From the NCBI RefSeq assembly GCF_000716595.1, contig NZ_JNXC01000017.1:76020-140019 (forward strand): 64,000 nucleotides of DNA, given 5' to 3'. This document shows positions 41,441-50,340 of the stretch, one piece after another. Below the pieces are notes generated by a model, which searched no databases, was not told where the DNA came from, and worked only from the letters and a program-made list of their open reading frames with translations. How positions within the stretch are numbered: position 1 is the first letter of the stretch; each line of letters starts with the position of its first letter. Source of the DNA: Saccharothrix sp. NRRL B-16314 (GTDB lineage: Bacteria > Actinomycetota > Actinomycetes > Mycobacteriales > Pseudonocardiaceae). A program made the position numbers and the translations under genes.

Positions 41441-41983
41441 TCAGTCCCCGTCCACCACTTCGACGGTGCAGGTGACGTGCAGCGGGCACGCCGCGTCGAC
41501 CAGCGCCACCACCCGCTCCCGGTCGACCACCCCGGACCGGCCCGGCCGCACCCGCACCACGACGACGTCCCGCCGTTCGGGCAGGGCGGTGTCCGGTCGG
41601 GTGGACCACGTCGCGCCGGGGCCGTCCACCACCTCGGCGCGCACCCCCAAGCACAGCTCCAGGCGTGCGACGAGTCCGGCAGCGGTGCCGCGCAGACGGT
41701 GCAGCTCGACGGCTCGGCGCACCGCTTCACGTCGCAGCGGCTCCGGCCACGACGGGTCCGCGTCCGCAGCCACCCAGGACGACAACCACGTCACGAAGTC
41801 CTCGGGGGCGAGGTCGGCGTCGAAGTACTCGGGCAGGTTGTCCAGGGTCGACAGGATCGCGGACAGCACGGCGTCCAGTCCCGACGTGAACCGCTGGGCG
41901 AAGTCGTCCGCCGCGTACAGCGCGGGCAGCATCCGGCCCAGCGGATACCTGCTGGGCAGCTCGGGGAGCGCGACGCGGCTCAT
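41441..41983 (-). CDS. Phage tail protein, gpI-like baseplate wedge component
   Basis: A 180-aa protein of the phage tail protein I/TIGR02242 kind: LPSRYPLGRMLPALYAADDF, then FTSGLDAVLSAILSTLDNLP and WLSSWVAADADPSWPEPLRR, where the tryptophan-rich SSWV-W segment is characteristic, and a C-terminal beta region with TCTVEVVDGD. Its start overlaps the gpJ-like gene's stop by 4 nt. In CIS particles this protein completes the baseplate wedge together with gp25 and the gpJ-like protein. Confidence 0.85.
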   Translation of the reverse strand: MSRVALPELPSRYPLGRMLPALYAADDFAQRFTSGLDAVLSAILSTLDNLPEYFDADLAPEDFVTWLSSWVAADADPSWPEPLRREAVRRAVELHRLRGTAAGLVARLELCLGVRAEVVDGPGATWSTRPDTALPERRDVVVVRVRPGRSGVVDRERVVALVDAACPLHVTCTVEVVDGD

Positions 41984-43908
41984 GACACCACGACCTGGTG
42001 CTGGTAGGAGAACACCAGCGCGTTCGGCGCCACCTCGACCCGGTCGACCGGTGCGCCGCGCGCCCCCGTGATCGGGTTGGCCGGGAAGAGCCGGATCTCC
42101 TCTACCAGCCGCACACCGGCGACACCTTGCAGCACCGCGAAGACCTCGCCGAACTGAACCGGCCGGCCGAACTCCCACCCCGTCCCGTCCGTGCCGCCGC
42201 GCAGGGGGTTGAGGTAGCGGTAGAGGGCGTCCAGCGCTTCTTCACGCACCCGGTTGCCCTCCGCTTCCGGCGCCGCCACCCGTGCGACGACCGTGATGCC
42301 CTGGTAGCGGGGCGGTTCGACGACGAGCCGCGTCCCGAGCAGCCGCCGTTCGTCCAGCCTCCGGGCCACCGCCGACACCACGTCCTCGGTCGGCACCAAC
42401 TGCTCGAACCGCAGCCGGTCACCCTGGTCCGCGACGGCGTCAGGCACCACCAGCACCCTCGCCGAGCCCGGCCCGTCGGGCAGGCACCGCACCCTGGCCA
42501 ACGACGGCGCGGCCAGCCTGGCGATGTGCTCGTGGTCCTCGGCGGTCACCGCCCGCTCCTGAACCCGCAGCTGGTGGGGTGCGCGCACCTTCGCCTCGGC
42601 CACGGTCTCGCCGTCGACACCACCGCGTGCCGCCTCCCGGTTCTCCACCGCCGACACGTACGGCACGGAACTGCGCAGCACGGAGATCGCGCCGCGCGCC
42701 ACGTTGCCCGAACGCCCACCACCCGTGCGGTAACGGGGCACCTGCACCACAGAGCCCTTCGGCGGCACCGCGCCGTAGCGGCGCAGCGACCCGTCCGCTT
42801 CACGGACCGCCGGCGGGAACTGGAACTCGCCCCGGATGGCGTCCAGCACCACGTGCCGGTCGTCCGGACCCGACGCGCCGAAGTGCTCCACGACGGTCCA
42901 GTCCTGCCAGCCGTCGCCCGCCGAGACCCGCACCACCAGGGGATCGCCGTCCAGCAGCACGGGGGAGCGCGGCACGGTGAACCGCTGCCCCGGCACGCCC
43001 GCCGTCTCGCCCAGCGGCACGTCCGCCACGGTTTCCGCGTGCTCCGCGGCCGTGGTGCCGCCGATGGTGAACGCCTCGGCCTCCCGGATGGTCGGTGAGT
43101 TGGCGTAGAACGGCTGTTCGCGCGCCGGCTCGGTGACCCGGCAGCGCAGCCAGCCCGCGCGGTGACCCGCGACCACCGACTCGGTGTGCCCGGCGGGCAC
43201 GTGCAGCACCACCTCACCGGGCCGGTTCAGGCCGCCGGTGCTGTCCTCGTCCACCTCGCACGGCAGCCAGTCCTGCCCGGTCCACGCCTCCCACACCAGC
43301 GGCGGCTGCCGGGGGTCGACGCCGATGCCCTCGACCCGGCTGTCCAGCCGCAGCACCACGACGCAGCGCGGCACCGCCGCGGACAGGCCGAACAACGTCG
43401 CGTCACCGACCGCGGGCGTGGCCTGGAAGCACCGCACGTCCTGGTTCGCCTCCAGGTCTTTGGTGCGGTCGGAGTGCTCGCCCGACGCGGCCCTCGTCAC
43501 CAGCCGCACCACCGAACACGGCACCACGGCCAGCTCGTCCGTGGTGGCGAACACGACCGCCTCCGAGTCCTCCGAGCGCTCCGTGGACACCTCGGTGCCG
43601 ACCGGCAGCACGACGGCCTGCGGCTGCGGCGCGGACAGCCAGAACGTGACGTCGGCGCGTGCCGCGGTCGGCGGGAACAGGGTGACGCCGAGCAGGTCGA
43701 GGAACGCCAGGTGGTTGCGCTCGGGTACCCGGTTGAGCCGGTAGACGAGCTGGTCGACCATCTGCGCGAACGTCTCGATGAGCGTGACGCCGGGGTCGGA
43801 CACGTTGTGGTCCGTCCACTCCGGACAGCTCTGCTGGACGTACCGCTTGGCCTCGTCCACGAGCTGCTGGAAGCGCCGGTCGTCCAGGTTGGGTGCGGGC
43901 AGCCCCAT
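41980..43908 (-). CDS. Baseplate assembly protein J-like (CIS baseplate wedge)
   Basis: A 642-aa baseplate protein of the TIGR02243/gpJ family. N-terminal NLDDRRFQQLVDEAKRYVQQ, then SDPGVTLIETFAQMVDQLVY and LNRVPERNHLAFLDLLGVTL, the usual signature. A central insert includes beta-rich segments (VFATTDELAVVPCSVVRLVT). The C-terminal AKVRAPHQLRVQERAVTAED matches the family's final domain. ATG at 43908 is set by overlap with the gp25 stop and by family alignment; the frame upstream is non-coding. Forms the ring around the spike in CIS particles. Confidence 0.9.
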   Translation of the reverse strand: MGLPAPNLDDRRFQQLVDEAKRYVQQSCPEWTDHNVSDPGVTLIETFAQMVDQLVYRLNRVPERNHLAFLDLLGVTLFPPTAARADVTFWLSAPQPQAVVLPVGTEVSTERSEDSEAVVFATTDELAVVPCSVVRLVTRAASGEHSDRTKDLEANQDVRCFQATPAVGDATLFGLSAAVPRCVVVLRLDSRVEGIGVDPRQPPLVWEAWTGQDWLPCEVDEDSTGGLNRPGEVVLHVPAGHTESVVAGHRAGWLRCRVTEPAREQPFYANSPTIREAEAFTIGGTTAAEHAETVADVPLGETAGVPGQRFTVPRSPVLLDGDPLVVRVSAGDGWQDWTVVEHFGASGPDDRHVVLDAIRGEFQFPPAVREADGSLRRYGAVPPKGSVVQVPRYRTGGGRSGNVARGAISVLRSSVPYVSAVENREAARGGVDGETVAEAKVRAPHQLRVQERAVTAEDHEHIARLAAPSLARVRCLPDGPGSARVLVVPDAVADQGDRLRFEQLVPTEDVVSAVARRLDERRLLGTRLVVEPPRYQGITVVARVAAPEAEGNRVREEALDALYRYLNPLRGGTDGTGWEFGRPVQFGEVFAVLQGVAGVRLVEEIRLFPANPITGARGAPVDRVEVAPNALVFSYQHQVVVS

Positions 43909-44315
43909 CACTCCGCGCTCCCTTCGTCGGGGATGGTGTAGAAGGGGAAGACCAGGTTGCGCTGGTCGTTGGTCGACCGGATCGTGTAGCGGACGTCGAT
44001 GTAGAGCGTCCCGGCCTCGACCGCGTCGAACGCGACGACCACGTCGTCGACCTCGATCCGCGGCTCCCACCGGTCCAGCGCGGCGCGCACCTCGCGGGCG
44101 ATGTGGCCGGCCGTGGCGCCGTCCGCCGACGCGAACACGTGCTCGTGGATGCCGCAGCCGAACTCGGGGCGCATCGGCCGTTCGCCCGGCGCGGTGCCCA
44201 GGACGAGCCGGATGGCCTCGGTGATCTCCTGCTCGCGCTCGACCATCCCGATCCCGCCGGTGGGTCCGGTGCGCAGCGGGAACCCCCAGCCGCGCCCGAT
44301 GAAGCTCTCGCTCAT
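43908..44315 (-). CDS. GPW/gp25-family baseplate protein
   Basis: A 135-aa protein, MSESFIGRGWGFPLRTGPTG, then VEREQEITEAIRLVLGTAPG and MRPEFGCGIHEHVFA, the gp25 core signature, with a beta hairpin end (LYIDVRYTIRSTNDQ). In contractile systems gp25 links baseplate to the first sheath ring. Two adjacent ATGs (44318, 44315); the second is better spaced from GGAGG. It overlaps genes on both sides. Confidence 0.92.
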   Translation of the reverse strand: MSESFIGRGWGFPLRTGPTGGIGMVEREQEITEAIRLVLGTAPGERPMRPEFGCGIHEHVFASADGATAGHIAREVRAALDRWEPRIEVDDVVVAFDAVEAGTLYIDVRYTIRSTNDQRNLVFPFYTIPDEGSAE

Positions 44316-44620
44316 CATCTGCCTCCGATGTGGACGGTGAGCGCGCCGGTGAGGATGTCCGCCTTGCAGGTGGTGCTGTCGCCGACCCGTGCCGCGACCA
44401 CCCCGCCGATGAGCACCTGGCCGCCGATGCGGGGCTTGACGATGTTCAACGGCCCCATGACGGCGTCCTTCGGCACGATGCACACGTGCAGGCTCCCGCC
44501 GACGGCGGCGGGTTTGCCCTCGATCAGGACCGTGGTCACCTTGGCGGCGACGGCGGGCGGCGGTGTGCCGATGGCGCCGCCGTGCGTCGTCTTGTCGCCC
44601 ATCCGGGCAGCGGGGGGCAT
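44315..44620 (-). CDS. PAAR-repeat spike-tip protein
   Basis: A 101-aa PAAR protein: PPAARMGDKTTHGG at the start, LIEGKPAAVGGSLHVC, GQVLIGGVVAARVGDSTTCK. The metal-binding His/Cys residues (H13, Cys in HVC, and STTCK) fit a cone sharpened by a Zn or Fe ion. It caps the VgrG-like spike and may carry effectors. Between the VgrG-like gene (22 bp away) and gp25. Confidence 0.9.
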   Translation of the reverse strand: MPPAARMGDKTTHGGAIGTPPPAVAAKVTTVLIEGKPAAVGGSLHVCIVPKDAVMGPLNIVKPRIGGQVLIGGVVAARVGDSTTCKADILTGALTVHIGGR

Positions 44621-44642
44621 CAGGTCTCCCTCGTCACGTGCG

Positions 44643-46367
44643 TCAGTTGATCTCGACCATGGGCGCCTTGAGCGCGGCGTGGGTGCCGCCCTCGACGGAC
44701 ACCGTCCTGCCCTTCAGCACCAGGTCGCCGAGCCCGGCGTCGACGGTGATCCCCTTGGCGTCCAGGGAGATCGAGCCGAGGACGCGGCGACCCCGCGGTG
44801 TGCTCACCCTGATGTCGATGCTCCCGGTCTTCTCGTCCAACGTGATGTCCAGCCGCTTGTCGCCGGTCTGCAGCCGGACGCCGGCGGTGGTGAGGCCGTC
44901 CAGCAGTTCGAGCCGGTTGCCCTTGCGGGACACCAACGACCGCCGGTTCACCCGGCCGCTCGTGGGGTCGATCAGGGGCAGGTCGTGCGGTGACGGCTGG
45001 TCGATGCCGTTGTAGAGCCCGCCGAGCACGTACGGGCGGTCGAGGCTGCCCTGCTCGAAGCCGACCAGCACCTCGTCGTTGACCTCGGGGCTGAACACCC
45101 CGCCGCCGCCCACACCGCCCCACTGCACGGTGCGAACCCAGTCGGTGACGTAGTTGTCGTCCAGCCAGGGGAACTTCAGCCGCACCCAGCCCCGCTGGTC
45201 CCGGCCGACCTCCTTGACGTCGGTGACGATCCCGGTGGCCAGACCCGGCATGCGCGGCGAGCGGGCGGGTCCGTTGCCGCCCAGGGCCAGCCCCGCCAGC
45301 GACCGGTCGGGCGAACTGCTCACCGTGACGATGCTGCGGTAGCCGGTCTCGGGCTCCAGCACGTGCCGCACGGACGAGGGGGTGTAGCGACCGCTGAACG
45401 CAGGCCCCGCGTCGGCCAACGCGATCGGCACGCCGGCGCGCAACTGGGGGTGGCCCTTGGCGACCGCCTCGATCTCGGCGTACCCGGCGCTGACCGACTC
45501 GGCGAGCGACCGGGCAGCGGTGTCGGCCTCGGCCTGCGTGCTGTACGGCGTGTCCGCCACCAGCATGGTGGTCCGCTTGCCGGCGACGGACTCCCCGAAG
45601 CCGGGCAGAATCGTCCTGCTCCGGTTGGCCGGCTCGACCGCGACGAACGCCTTCTTGGTGGCCACGTCCCAGGCGCGGACCTCGACCTTCTCGACCTGGT
45701 CGGAGCTGGTCAGCGAGGCGCGCAGGGCCAGCAGGTCGCCGTGGCGGAGCACCAGCGGGCTGTCGTCGGTGCGGGGGTCGGGCGCACTGGACGCGGGCTT
45801 GGGCTTGAGCAGCTCCAGCGTGCCCTTGTCGTCCACCTGGACGGTCACGCCGTGCTCGCGGGCGAGTTGCTGGAGGAACTCCCAGTCCGACACCCCCGCC
45901 TGGCTGATCTGCGTGTACCGGACAGGGGAGAGCTCGACGCGGCCCACGGTGAGGCCGGCGTTGCGGGCGACCTGGCGCACCACCGTGGCGGCGGGGACGT
46001 TGCGGAACGCCTCCACCCGGCGGCCCCGGAACAGCCGGTGCGCCTTGCTCATGGCGCGGATGACGGTGAACGAGCCGGTCGAGTCGCCGTCCGCCTCCAG
46101 GCCGGTGACCTCGCCGCCGAACAGCTGCACCTGCGCCTTGCTCTCGACCGTCACCACGGACACCGTCACCGGCATGCCGATCTTGATGCCGCTGTCGGCG
46201 AGCAGCTCGTGGTTGCCGTCCCGGTAGGTCAGGACCGCGAGGTCCGGCAGGCCGACGTTCTCGTCGACCACGCAGCTGACCAGCCTCTTCGCCCACGTGG
46301 GCGACAGCGAACCGGCGGTCACGATCGGGTCGGCGGCGAACGACCGGAACGACTTGCGGTTGGTCAT
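44643..46367 (-). CDS. VgrG/gpD-gpV-like spike protein
   Basis: A 574-aa fused spike: N-terminal gp27/gpD-like region (SGIKIGMPVTVSVVTVESKA, GLEADGDSTGSFTVIRAMSK, SQAGVSDWEFLQQLAREHGV). Middle OB-fold gp5/gpV domain (GIVTDVKEVGRDQRGWVRLK, WLDDNYVTDWVRTVQWG, VNDEVLVGFEQGSLDRPYVL). C-terminal beta-helix-forming repeats ending LKAPMVEIN. Typical Vgr-like needle of extracellular CIS. It overlaps the LysM gene by 4 nt and precedes the PAAR gene that caps it. Confidence 0.92.
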   Translation of the reverse strand: MTNRKSFRSFAADPIVTAGSLSPTWAKRLVSCVVDENVGLPDLAVLTYRDGNHELLADSGIKIGMPVTVSVVTVESKAQVQLFGGEVTGLEADGDSTGSFTVIRAMSKAHRLFRGRRVEAFRNVPAATVVRQVARNAGLTVGRVELSPVRYTQISQAGVSDWEFLQQLAREHGVTVQVDDKGTLELLKPKPASSAPDPRTDDSPLVLRHGDLLALRASLTSSDQVEKVEVRAWDVATKKAFVAVEPANRSRTILPGFGESVAGKRTTMLVADTPYSTQAEADTAARSLAESVSAGYAEIEAVAKGHPQLRAGVPIALADAGPAFSGRYTPSSVRHVLEPETGYRSIVTVSSSPDRSLAGLALGGNGPARSPRMPGLATGIVTDVKEVGRDQRGWVRLKFPWLDDNYVTDWVRTVQWGGVGGGGVFSPEVNDEVLVGFEQGSLDRPYVLGGLYNGIDQPSPHDLPLIDPTSGRVNRRSLVSRKGNRLELLDGLTTAGVRLQTGDKRLDITLDEKTGSIDIRVSTPRGRRVLGSISLDAKGITVDAGLGDLVLKGRTVSVEGGTHAALKAPMVEIN

Positions 46368-47071
46368 CGGGCCTCCTCCATCGCGGGCACCAGCAGTTCG
46401 ACCCCCGGCACGAGCAGTATCGGGTCGTCGATGTCGTTCGCCTCGGCGATGACGCGCCAGGCGGTGGCGTCGCCGTACTCGCGCCAAGCCAGCTGCGGGA
46501 GGCTGTCGCCGGCCACGACGCGGTGCGTGCGGCGGGCTTCGCGCGACCCGGACGTCGGGTTCTGGCCGGGGGTGTCGGCGCCGGCCTCCTCGATCGACAG
46601 CGCGCACCTCGCCCGCAGCGGCCGACCGTCGACGTCGAACAGCGAGTAGTCCACCGACAGGTTCGACAGCACGCCGTCGAACGACGTGGTCTTCGAGGTG
46701 CCCCACTCGAAGCGGACCCACGGGCTCGCGGGCTTCTTCGTCGCCAGGCTCTTCTTGGTGGGCACGCAAGCCTTGAGCAGCTGCTCCACGCGGGTCTCGA
46801 CCGAGTTGTCGTGCGTGGCGGTGGCGTCGAGGAACACGTCGACCGACAGGTTCCGCGGGCCGCTGCCGACGAACTCGGGCATCGACGTCTCGTCCGCCGT
46901 GCGGGAGGGGTTGCGGCGCCACTCGGTGTTCTTGCTCAGCGCCAACGTGCTCGGGTTGAACTGGAACTTCACCGTGGCCAGCCGGGCGCCCGGTTTCGCG
47001 CCGGCCTTCGCGGGTGGCTCCATGATGACGAGCTGGGCGCGGGTGAGGCTCGCCCCGGGTTTGCGTGCCAT
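46364..47071 (-). CDS. CIS tube-associated LysM protein (gp53/Afp7-like)
   Basis: A 235-aa protein. The N-terminal tube-initiator-like domain has ATVKFQFNPSTLALSKNTEW and VRFEWGTSKTTSFDGVLSNL. The C-terminal LysM is HRVVAGDSLPQLAWREYGDA with DIDDPILLVPGVELLVPA. This is the conserved adaptor of extracellular CIS that nucleates tube assembly on the spike. Start ATG at 47071; 13 bp after the second tube gene and overlapping the VgrG-like gene. Confidence 0.9.
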   Translation of the reverse strand: MARKPGASLTRAQLVIMEPPAKAGAKPGARLATVKFQFNPSTLALSKNTEWRRNPSRTADETSMPEFVGSGPRNLSVDVFLDATATHDNSVETRVEQLLKACVPTKKSLATKKPASPWVRFEWGTSKTTSFDGVLSNLSVDYSLFDVDGRPLRARCALSIEEAGADTPGQNPTSGSREARRTHRVVAGDSLPQLAWREYGDATAWRVIAEANDIDDPILLVPGVELLVPAMEEAR

Positions 47072-47084
47072 GTCATCCCTCCTC

Positions 47085-47510
47085 TCAGGACGCGTCGATG
47101 CCTTCGTGGGCGAATTCGAGGGTTTCCGTGGCGGCCTGGGAGGTCGACGGGTCGAAGGACGGGCCCTGCCAGCGGACCGGGACGATGCCCTGGACCTGCC
47201 AGCTGGCGATCGTGCTGCCGTCCGGGGTGAGGGCGACGATCTCGCCGTCCTTGCGCTCGACCTTCTCGATGACGTCGTTGAGCCACTTGACGACTTTCGC
47301 GGTGTCCGAGGTGACCGGCCGCGTCATCGTGATGTTGGACCAGGTGATGCGGGAGGGGAGCTGCCAGCTGAAGCCGTTGTTGCCGCCCTCGGCGAACTGC
47401 TCGACCTCCATCTGCGCGCCCATGCCGTCACAGGTGTGGAACGCGCCGAGGTCGTTGCCCGCTATGGAGAGCCGGAAGAAGACGCTGGTGGCGAAGAGGG
47501 TGTCGGACAT
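47085..47510 (-). CDS. CIS inner tube protein (second paralogue)
   Basis: A 141-aa T4 gp19-type tube protein: SDTLFATSVFFRLSIAGND, then EVEQFAEGGNNGFSWQLPSR, NITMTRPVTSDTAKVVKWLN and TETLEFAHEGID. The pattern GGNNG...SR(I/V)xWSNITMTRP is characteristic of the tube-initiator paralogue next to the LysM gene. Distinct from the main tube protein at 50816-51259. Confidence 0.9.
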   Translation of the reverse strand: MSDTLFATSVFFRLSIAGNDLGAFHTCDGMGAQMEVEQFAEGGNNGFSWQLPSRITWSNITMTRPVTSDTAKVVKWLNDVIEKVERKDGEIVALTPDGSTIASWQVQGIVPVRWQGPSFDPSTSQAATETLEFAHEGIDAS

Positions 47511-47537
47511 CAGGATCTCCAGTTTCGGTGTGCCGGG

Positions 47538-50177
47538 TCAGCGGCGGCGGTCGTGCAGGTTGCCGCCGCGCTCGCGACCGTGGCGCAGTTCGGCGCGCAG
47601 GAGCCGGCCGACGGGGTCGAGCAGGCGGCGGGCGAGGTCTTCGAGGTCGGAGCGTTCCAGGCGCTGTGGTGTGGACTGGTTGGCTGAGGCGTGCTGGCCT
47701 GCGGTCTTGTCGGCCGGGTTCTTGTCCGGGTTCTTGTCCGGGTTTTCGTCGACAGCGTTGTCGGCCAGGGTGTGGTTCGGTGACCGTTGGACGGTGACCG
47801 ACCGGGTGACCGGGGTCGCGGGCTTCGCTCCGGCCGGCTGGACCGGCTTCGGCGGGGCCACCACGACGGGTGGGTAGGCCGGTTTGACGGGCTGGTCGGC
47901 GGTGGACCCTGGGAGGTCGGTTGGTGGGGTTGGCCGAACCACGGCGCGATGGGTGCTGTTCGTCGGTGTGGCGCTGCGCTGGACGTTCCTGGACGGTGTC
48001 GCGACGTGCTGAACGTGAGTGGCATCGGTGGCGGCTCGCTGCACGCTGGTCACTGGTGTCGCCGGTGTCGCCGGTGTCGCAGTTGTCGCAGTGCGCTGGC
48101 CGCCGGTCGCAGTCGTCGCAGCACGCTGGACGCTGGTCGCAGTCGTCGCAGCACGCTCGACGGTGGTCGCCGGTGTCGCGGCGCGCTGGCTGCCGGTCGC
48201 GGTGCGTTGGACGCTGGTTACCGGTGTCACGGTGCGCTGCGTGCTGGTCGCAGGTGCCGCGGCACGCTGCACGCCGGTCGCCGGTGTCGCGCTGCGCCGG
48301 ATTCCGGCTTCTGGTGTCGCGGGGTGCTGGATGCTGCTCGCCGGCGTCGTGGCGCGCTGGACGTCGCCCGATGTCGTGGCGTGCGGCGGCCCAGCCGTGG
48401 GGAGCACCGGGTCCGGATGCGTACGCGCACCCCTCTTGGCAACCGCGCGTTGAACGTCCGGCCCGGTGCTCCCATCACCCGAAGGACGGCGCGCTGCCGA
48501 GCCCTGCCGGGAGGGGGACGTCCACCGGAGCGGGACCGCCTTGGGCAGGTTCGCCGTGTGCGGAGGCAGGTCCGGGGGCGTGGGGGAGACCAGTGGCCGT
48601 GCCGGGAGCAGAGGCGCGACCGCGACGTGGCCGTGCCCGACGTCGCCGCCCTGAACAGCGTGACCCTCAGCAGAGCGGCCCTCAACAGAGCGGCCCTCAA
48701 GAGGGCGGCGCTGCACGGTCGGGCGGTCGAGCCGGACAACGGGCAGCCGTGCCTGCCCCAGTGACCGTGGCACCCCCGAAGACTGACCACTAGCGGGCAG
48801 GTGGTGTCGCTCGCCCGGACGGTGGCGCGGGTGGCCGGCAGGCGTCTCCGCACGCGTAGTGGCAGTCGACCGGCCGACTGTCGGTGATCCGATCACCGAG
48901 TTCGATGCCTCCGATCGCTGCACGACCGCACCGGCCGGGATCTGCGCCAGCGGCTCGCCGAGGACCGGTCCACGCGGACCTGGCCTGTTCTGAGCGTTGA
49001 ATTCGGGTGTTCTGAACGTAGGACTCACGGGGGTTGAGTGTTCGACTTGCGGGGTTGAGTGGCGCTGGACCATCGCGGTGGGTGGGATCTGTGCCAGCGG
49101 TTCGCCCAGGACTGGTCCTGTTCTGGGCTTCCGCTGCACCGGTGACGGGCCGGGCGTTGGGCCGGGTTTTGGGCCGAGTGGCGGGCGTTTGCGACTCGGC
49201 ATGGTTACGGGAGCGGTGGGTTCGCCAGTCGGTTCGCCGGGGGTCGGTTGGTTTGGGGTGGATGGTGGCGTGGTGGTCTGGCGTTGTACTGGCGTCGAGC
49301 CAGGTAGTGGTGTGGGGGCGGTTGTCTGGCGTTGTGCGGGAGCGGGGGGCGACGGCCTGCCGACTAGAGGTGTCGGTTCGGGTGAGCTGGGTGGCGTGGC
49401 CGGTGGGGATGCCGAGTGCCGTCCTGCCACCGGGGGTGCCGAGTGCGGTCCTGCCGGCGGAGGTGGTCCGACCAGCGGGTTCGGTTCGGTGGGCGGGGTT
49501 GGTCCGAGCAGTTCGGTCCGTGAGGTGGGTGGGGTGGTGGTGGCCGGCCGGGGGTGCGGTGCGGGTGAAGGGGAGGTTTGGCGTTGCACTGTCGGGGTGT
49601 TGGCGGGGCTGAGGGCTGGAATCGGGCGTAGGGGGGTCACTTCCCGGCGTGCTGCGGTCAGCGGCGTGCCGAGTGGGCGCAAGGGGACCGGGGTAGCGGG
49701 TGACCGCTGCACGGTGGATGGCTTCGGTGTGACCGGGGACGACAGCACTGGGTGCGCGTGAGCCGGGGTCGAGGGAGACGGAGTGGCGGCGGAATGTTCC
49801 GTGTCCGAGGCCACCGCGTGGGAAGTGACGGCGGTGGGTCGGAGGGCGACTGTGAGCCGGTCGTTCCCCGTGTACTCGCCGGGCTCGCCGGTGTGCCGCG
49901 CCACCCCGTGCATCACACCGGCCGGAGCGCCCGGCAAGACCGCGTGACCCAGTTCCCCGCCCGACCTGTGGTCCTGCCACGACGCCAGCCCGCCGCGGAA
50001 CCTCAGGCCGTCGCCCACCGCGATCCCCGCACGCTGGATCACGCCGTCCATCGGCCGGGTCGCACGCCAGCCACCGTCCGAAGAGGCCCGTTGCGCCGGT
50101 GCGACGGCGGCGGCGGGGGTAGCGGCGACAGCAGCAGCGGCGGCCGGCTTGCGGCGGAACCTGTCCCAGAAGCCCAT
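47538..50177 (-). CDS. Giant Pro/Thr-rich VQR-repeat protein in the CIS locus (possible tape measure or scaffold)
   Basis: An 879-aa protein, MGFWDRFRRKPAAAAAVA with GGGGGG before its ATG. N-terminal folded block to about residue 110 (GGWRATRPMDGVIQRAGI, FRGGLASWQDHRSGGELG). About 700 disordered residues follow, with more than 20 xVQR/xQR tetrads spaced by Pro/Thr/Ala runs (TVQRQTS, PVQRKPR, DVQRATT, SVQRTAT). A short conserved-looking helix ends the protein: DLEDLARRLLDPVGRLLRAE, then LRHGRERGG. The region 48030-48380 has the most regular repeats. Its position between DUF6760 and the second tube gene matches variable long proteins at actinobacterial CIS loci. Length-setting tape measure, scaffold or cargo adaptor are all possible. 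Not a shadow: start, codon use and C-terminal motif fit. Confidence 0.7.
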   Translation of the reverse strand: MGFWDRFRRKPAAAAAVAATPAAAVAPAQRASSDGGWRATRPMDGVIQRAGIAVGDGLRFRGGLASWQDHRSGGELGHAVLPGAPAGVMHGVARHTGEPGEYTGNDRLTVALRPTAVTSHAVASDTEHSAATPSPSTPAHAHPVLSSPVTPKPSTVQRSPATPVPLRPLGTPLTAARREVTPLRPIPALSPANTPTVQRQTSPSPAPHPRPATTTPPTSRTELLGPTPPTEPNPLVGPPPPAGPHSAPPVAGRHSASPPATPPSSPEPTPLVGRPSPPAPAQRQTTAPTPLPGSTPVQRQTTTPPSTPNQPTPGEPTGEPTAPVTMPSRKRPPLGPKPGPTPGPSPVQRKPRTGPVLGEPLAQIPPTAMVQRHSTPQVEHSTPVSPTFRTPEFNAQNRPGPRGPVLGEPLAQIPAGAVVQRSEASNSVIGSPTVGRSTATTRAETPAGHPRHRPGERHHLPASGQSSGVPRSLGQARLPVVRLDRPTVQRRPLEGRSVEGRSAEGHAVQGGDVGHGHVAVAPLLPARPLVSPTPPDLPPHTANLPKAVPLRWTSPSRQGSAARRPSGDGSTGPDVQRAVAKRGARTHPDPVLPTAGPPHATTSGDVQRATTPASSIQHPATPEAGIRRSATPATGVQRAAAPATSTQRTVTPVTSVQRTATGSQRAATPATTVERAATTATSVQRAATTATGGQRTATTATPATPATPVTSVQRAATDATHVQHVATPSRNVQRSATPTNSTHRAVVRPTPPTDLPGSTADQPVKPAYPPVVVAPPKPVQPAGAKPATPVTRSVTVQRSPNHTLADNAVDENPDKNPDKNPADKTAGQHASANQSTPQRLERSDLEDLARRLLDPVGRLLRAELRHGRERGGNLHDRRR

Positions 50178-50181
50178 CGGG

Positions 50182-50340
50182 TCACCCCCCTTCGTTCACC
50201 CTCGTGTTGATGCGTGCGATCTCGCGGACCCAACGCCGGCGCTCGTGGTGCTCCAGGTCGAGGATCTGCTCTCGTTGCCAGTGGAAGTGGTAGGCCACGT
50301 ACGCGACCTCCTCGTGCAGCCGGTCGGCCGCGTACGTCAC
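50182..50340 (-). CDS. DUF6760-like small CIS protein
   Basis: A 52-aa protein, TYAADRLHEEVAYVAYHFHW with QREQILDLEHHERRRWVREI, characteristic of the small conserved CIS-associated protein that follows the T4-type tail assembly protein. GTG at 50340 overlaps the upstream stop by 4 nt. Likely pairs with the upstream 159-aa protein as a tape-measure chaperone or assembly factor; this is by analogy with phage tail assembly gene pairs. Confidence 0.85.
   Translation of the reverse strand: MTYAADRLHEEVAYVAYHFHWQREQILDLEHHERRRWVREIARINTRVNEGG

Noticed and set aside
47787..48793. Plus-strand ORFs with repeated GRRCRG/AARW patterns
   Set aside because: These are antisense reflections of the VQR repeats of the 879-aa minus-strand protein, whose start, conserved ends and operon position are coherent.
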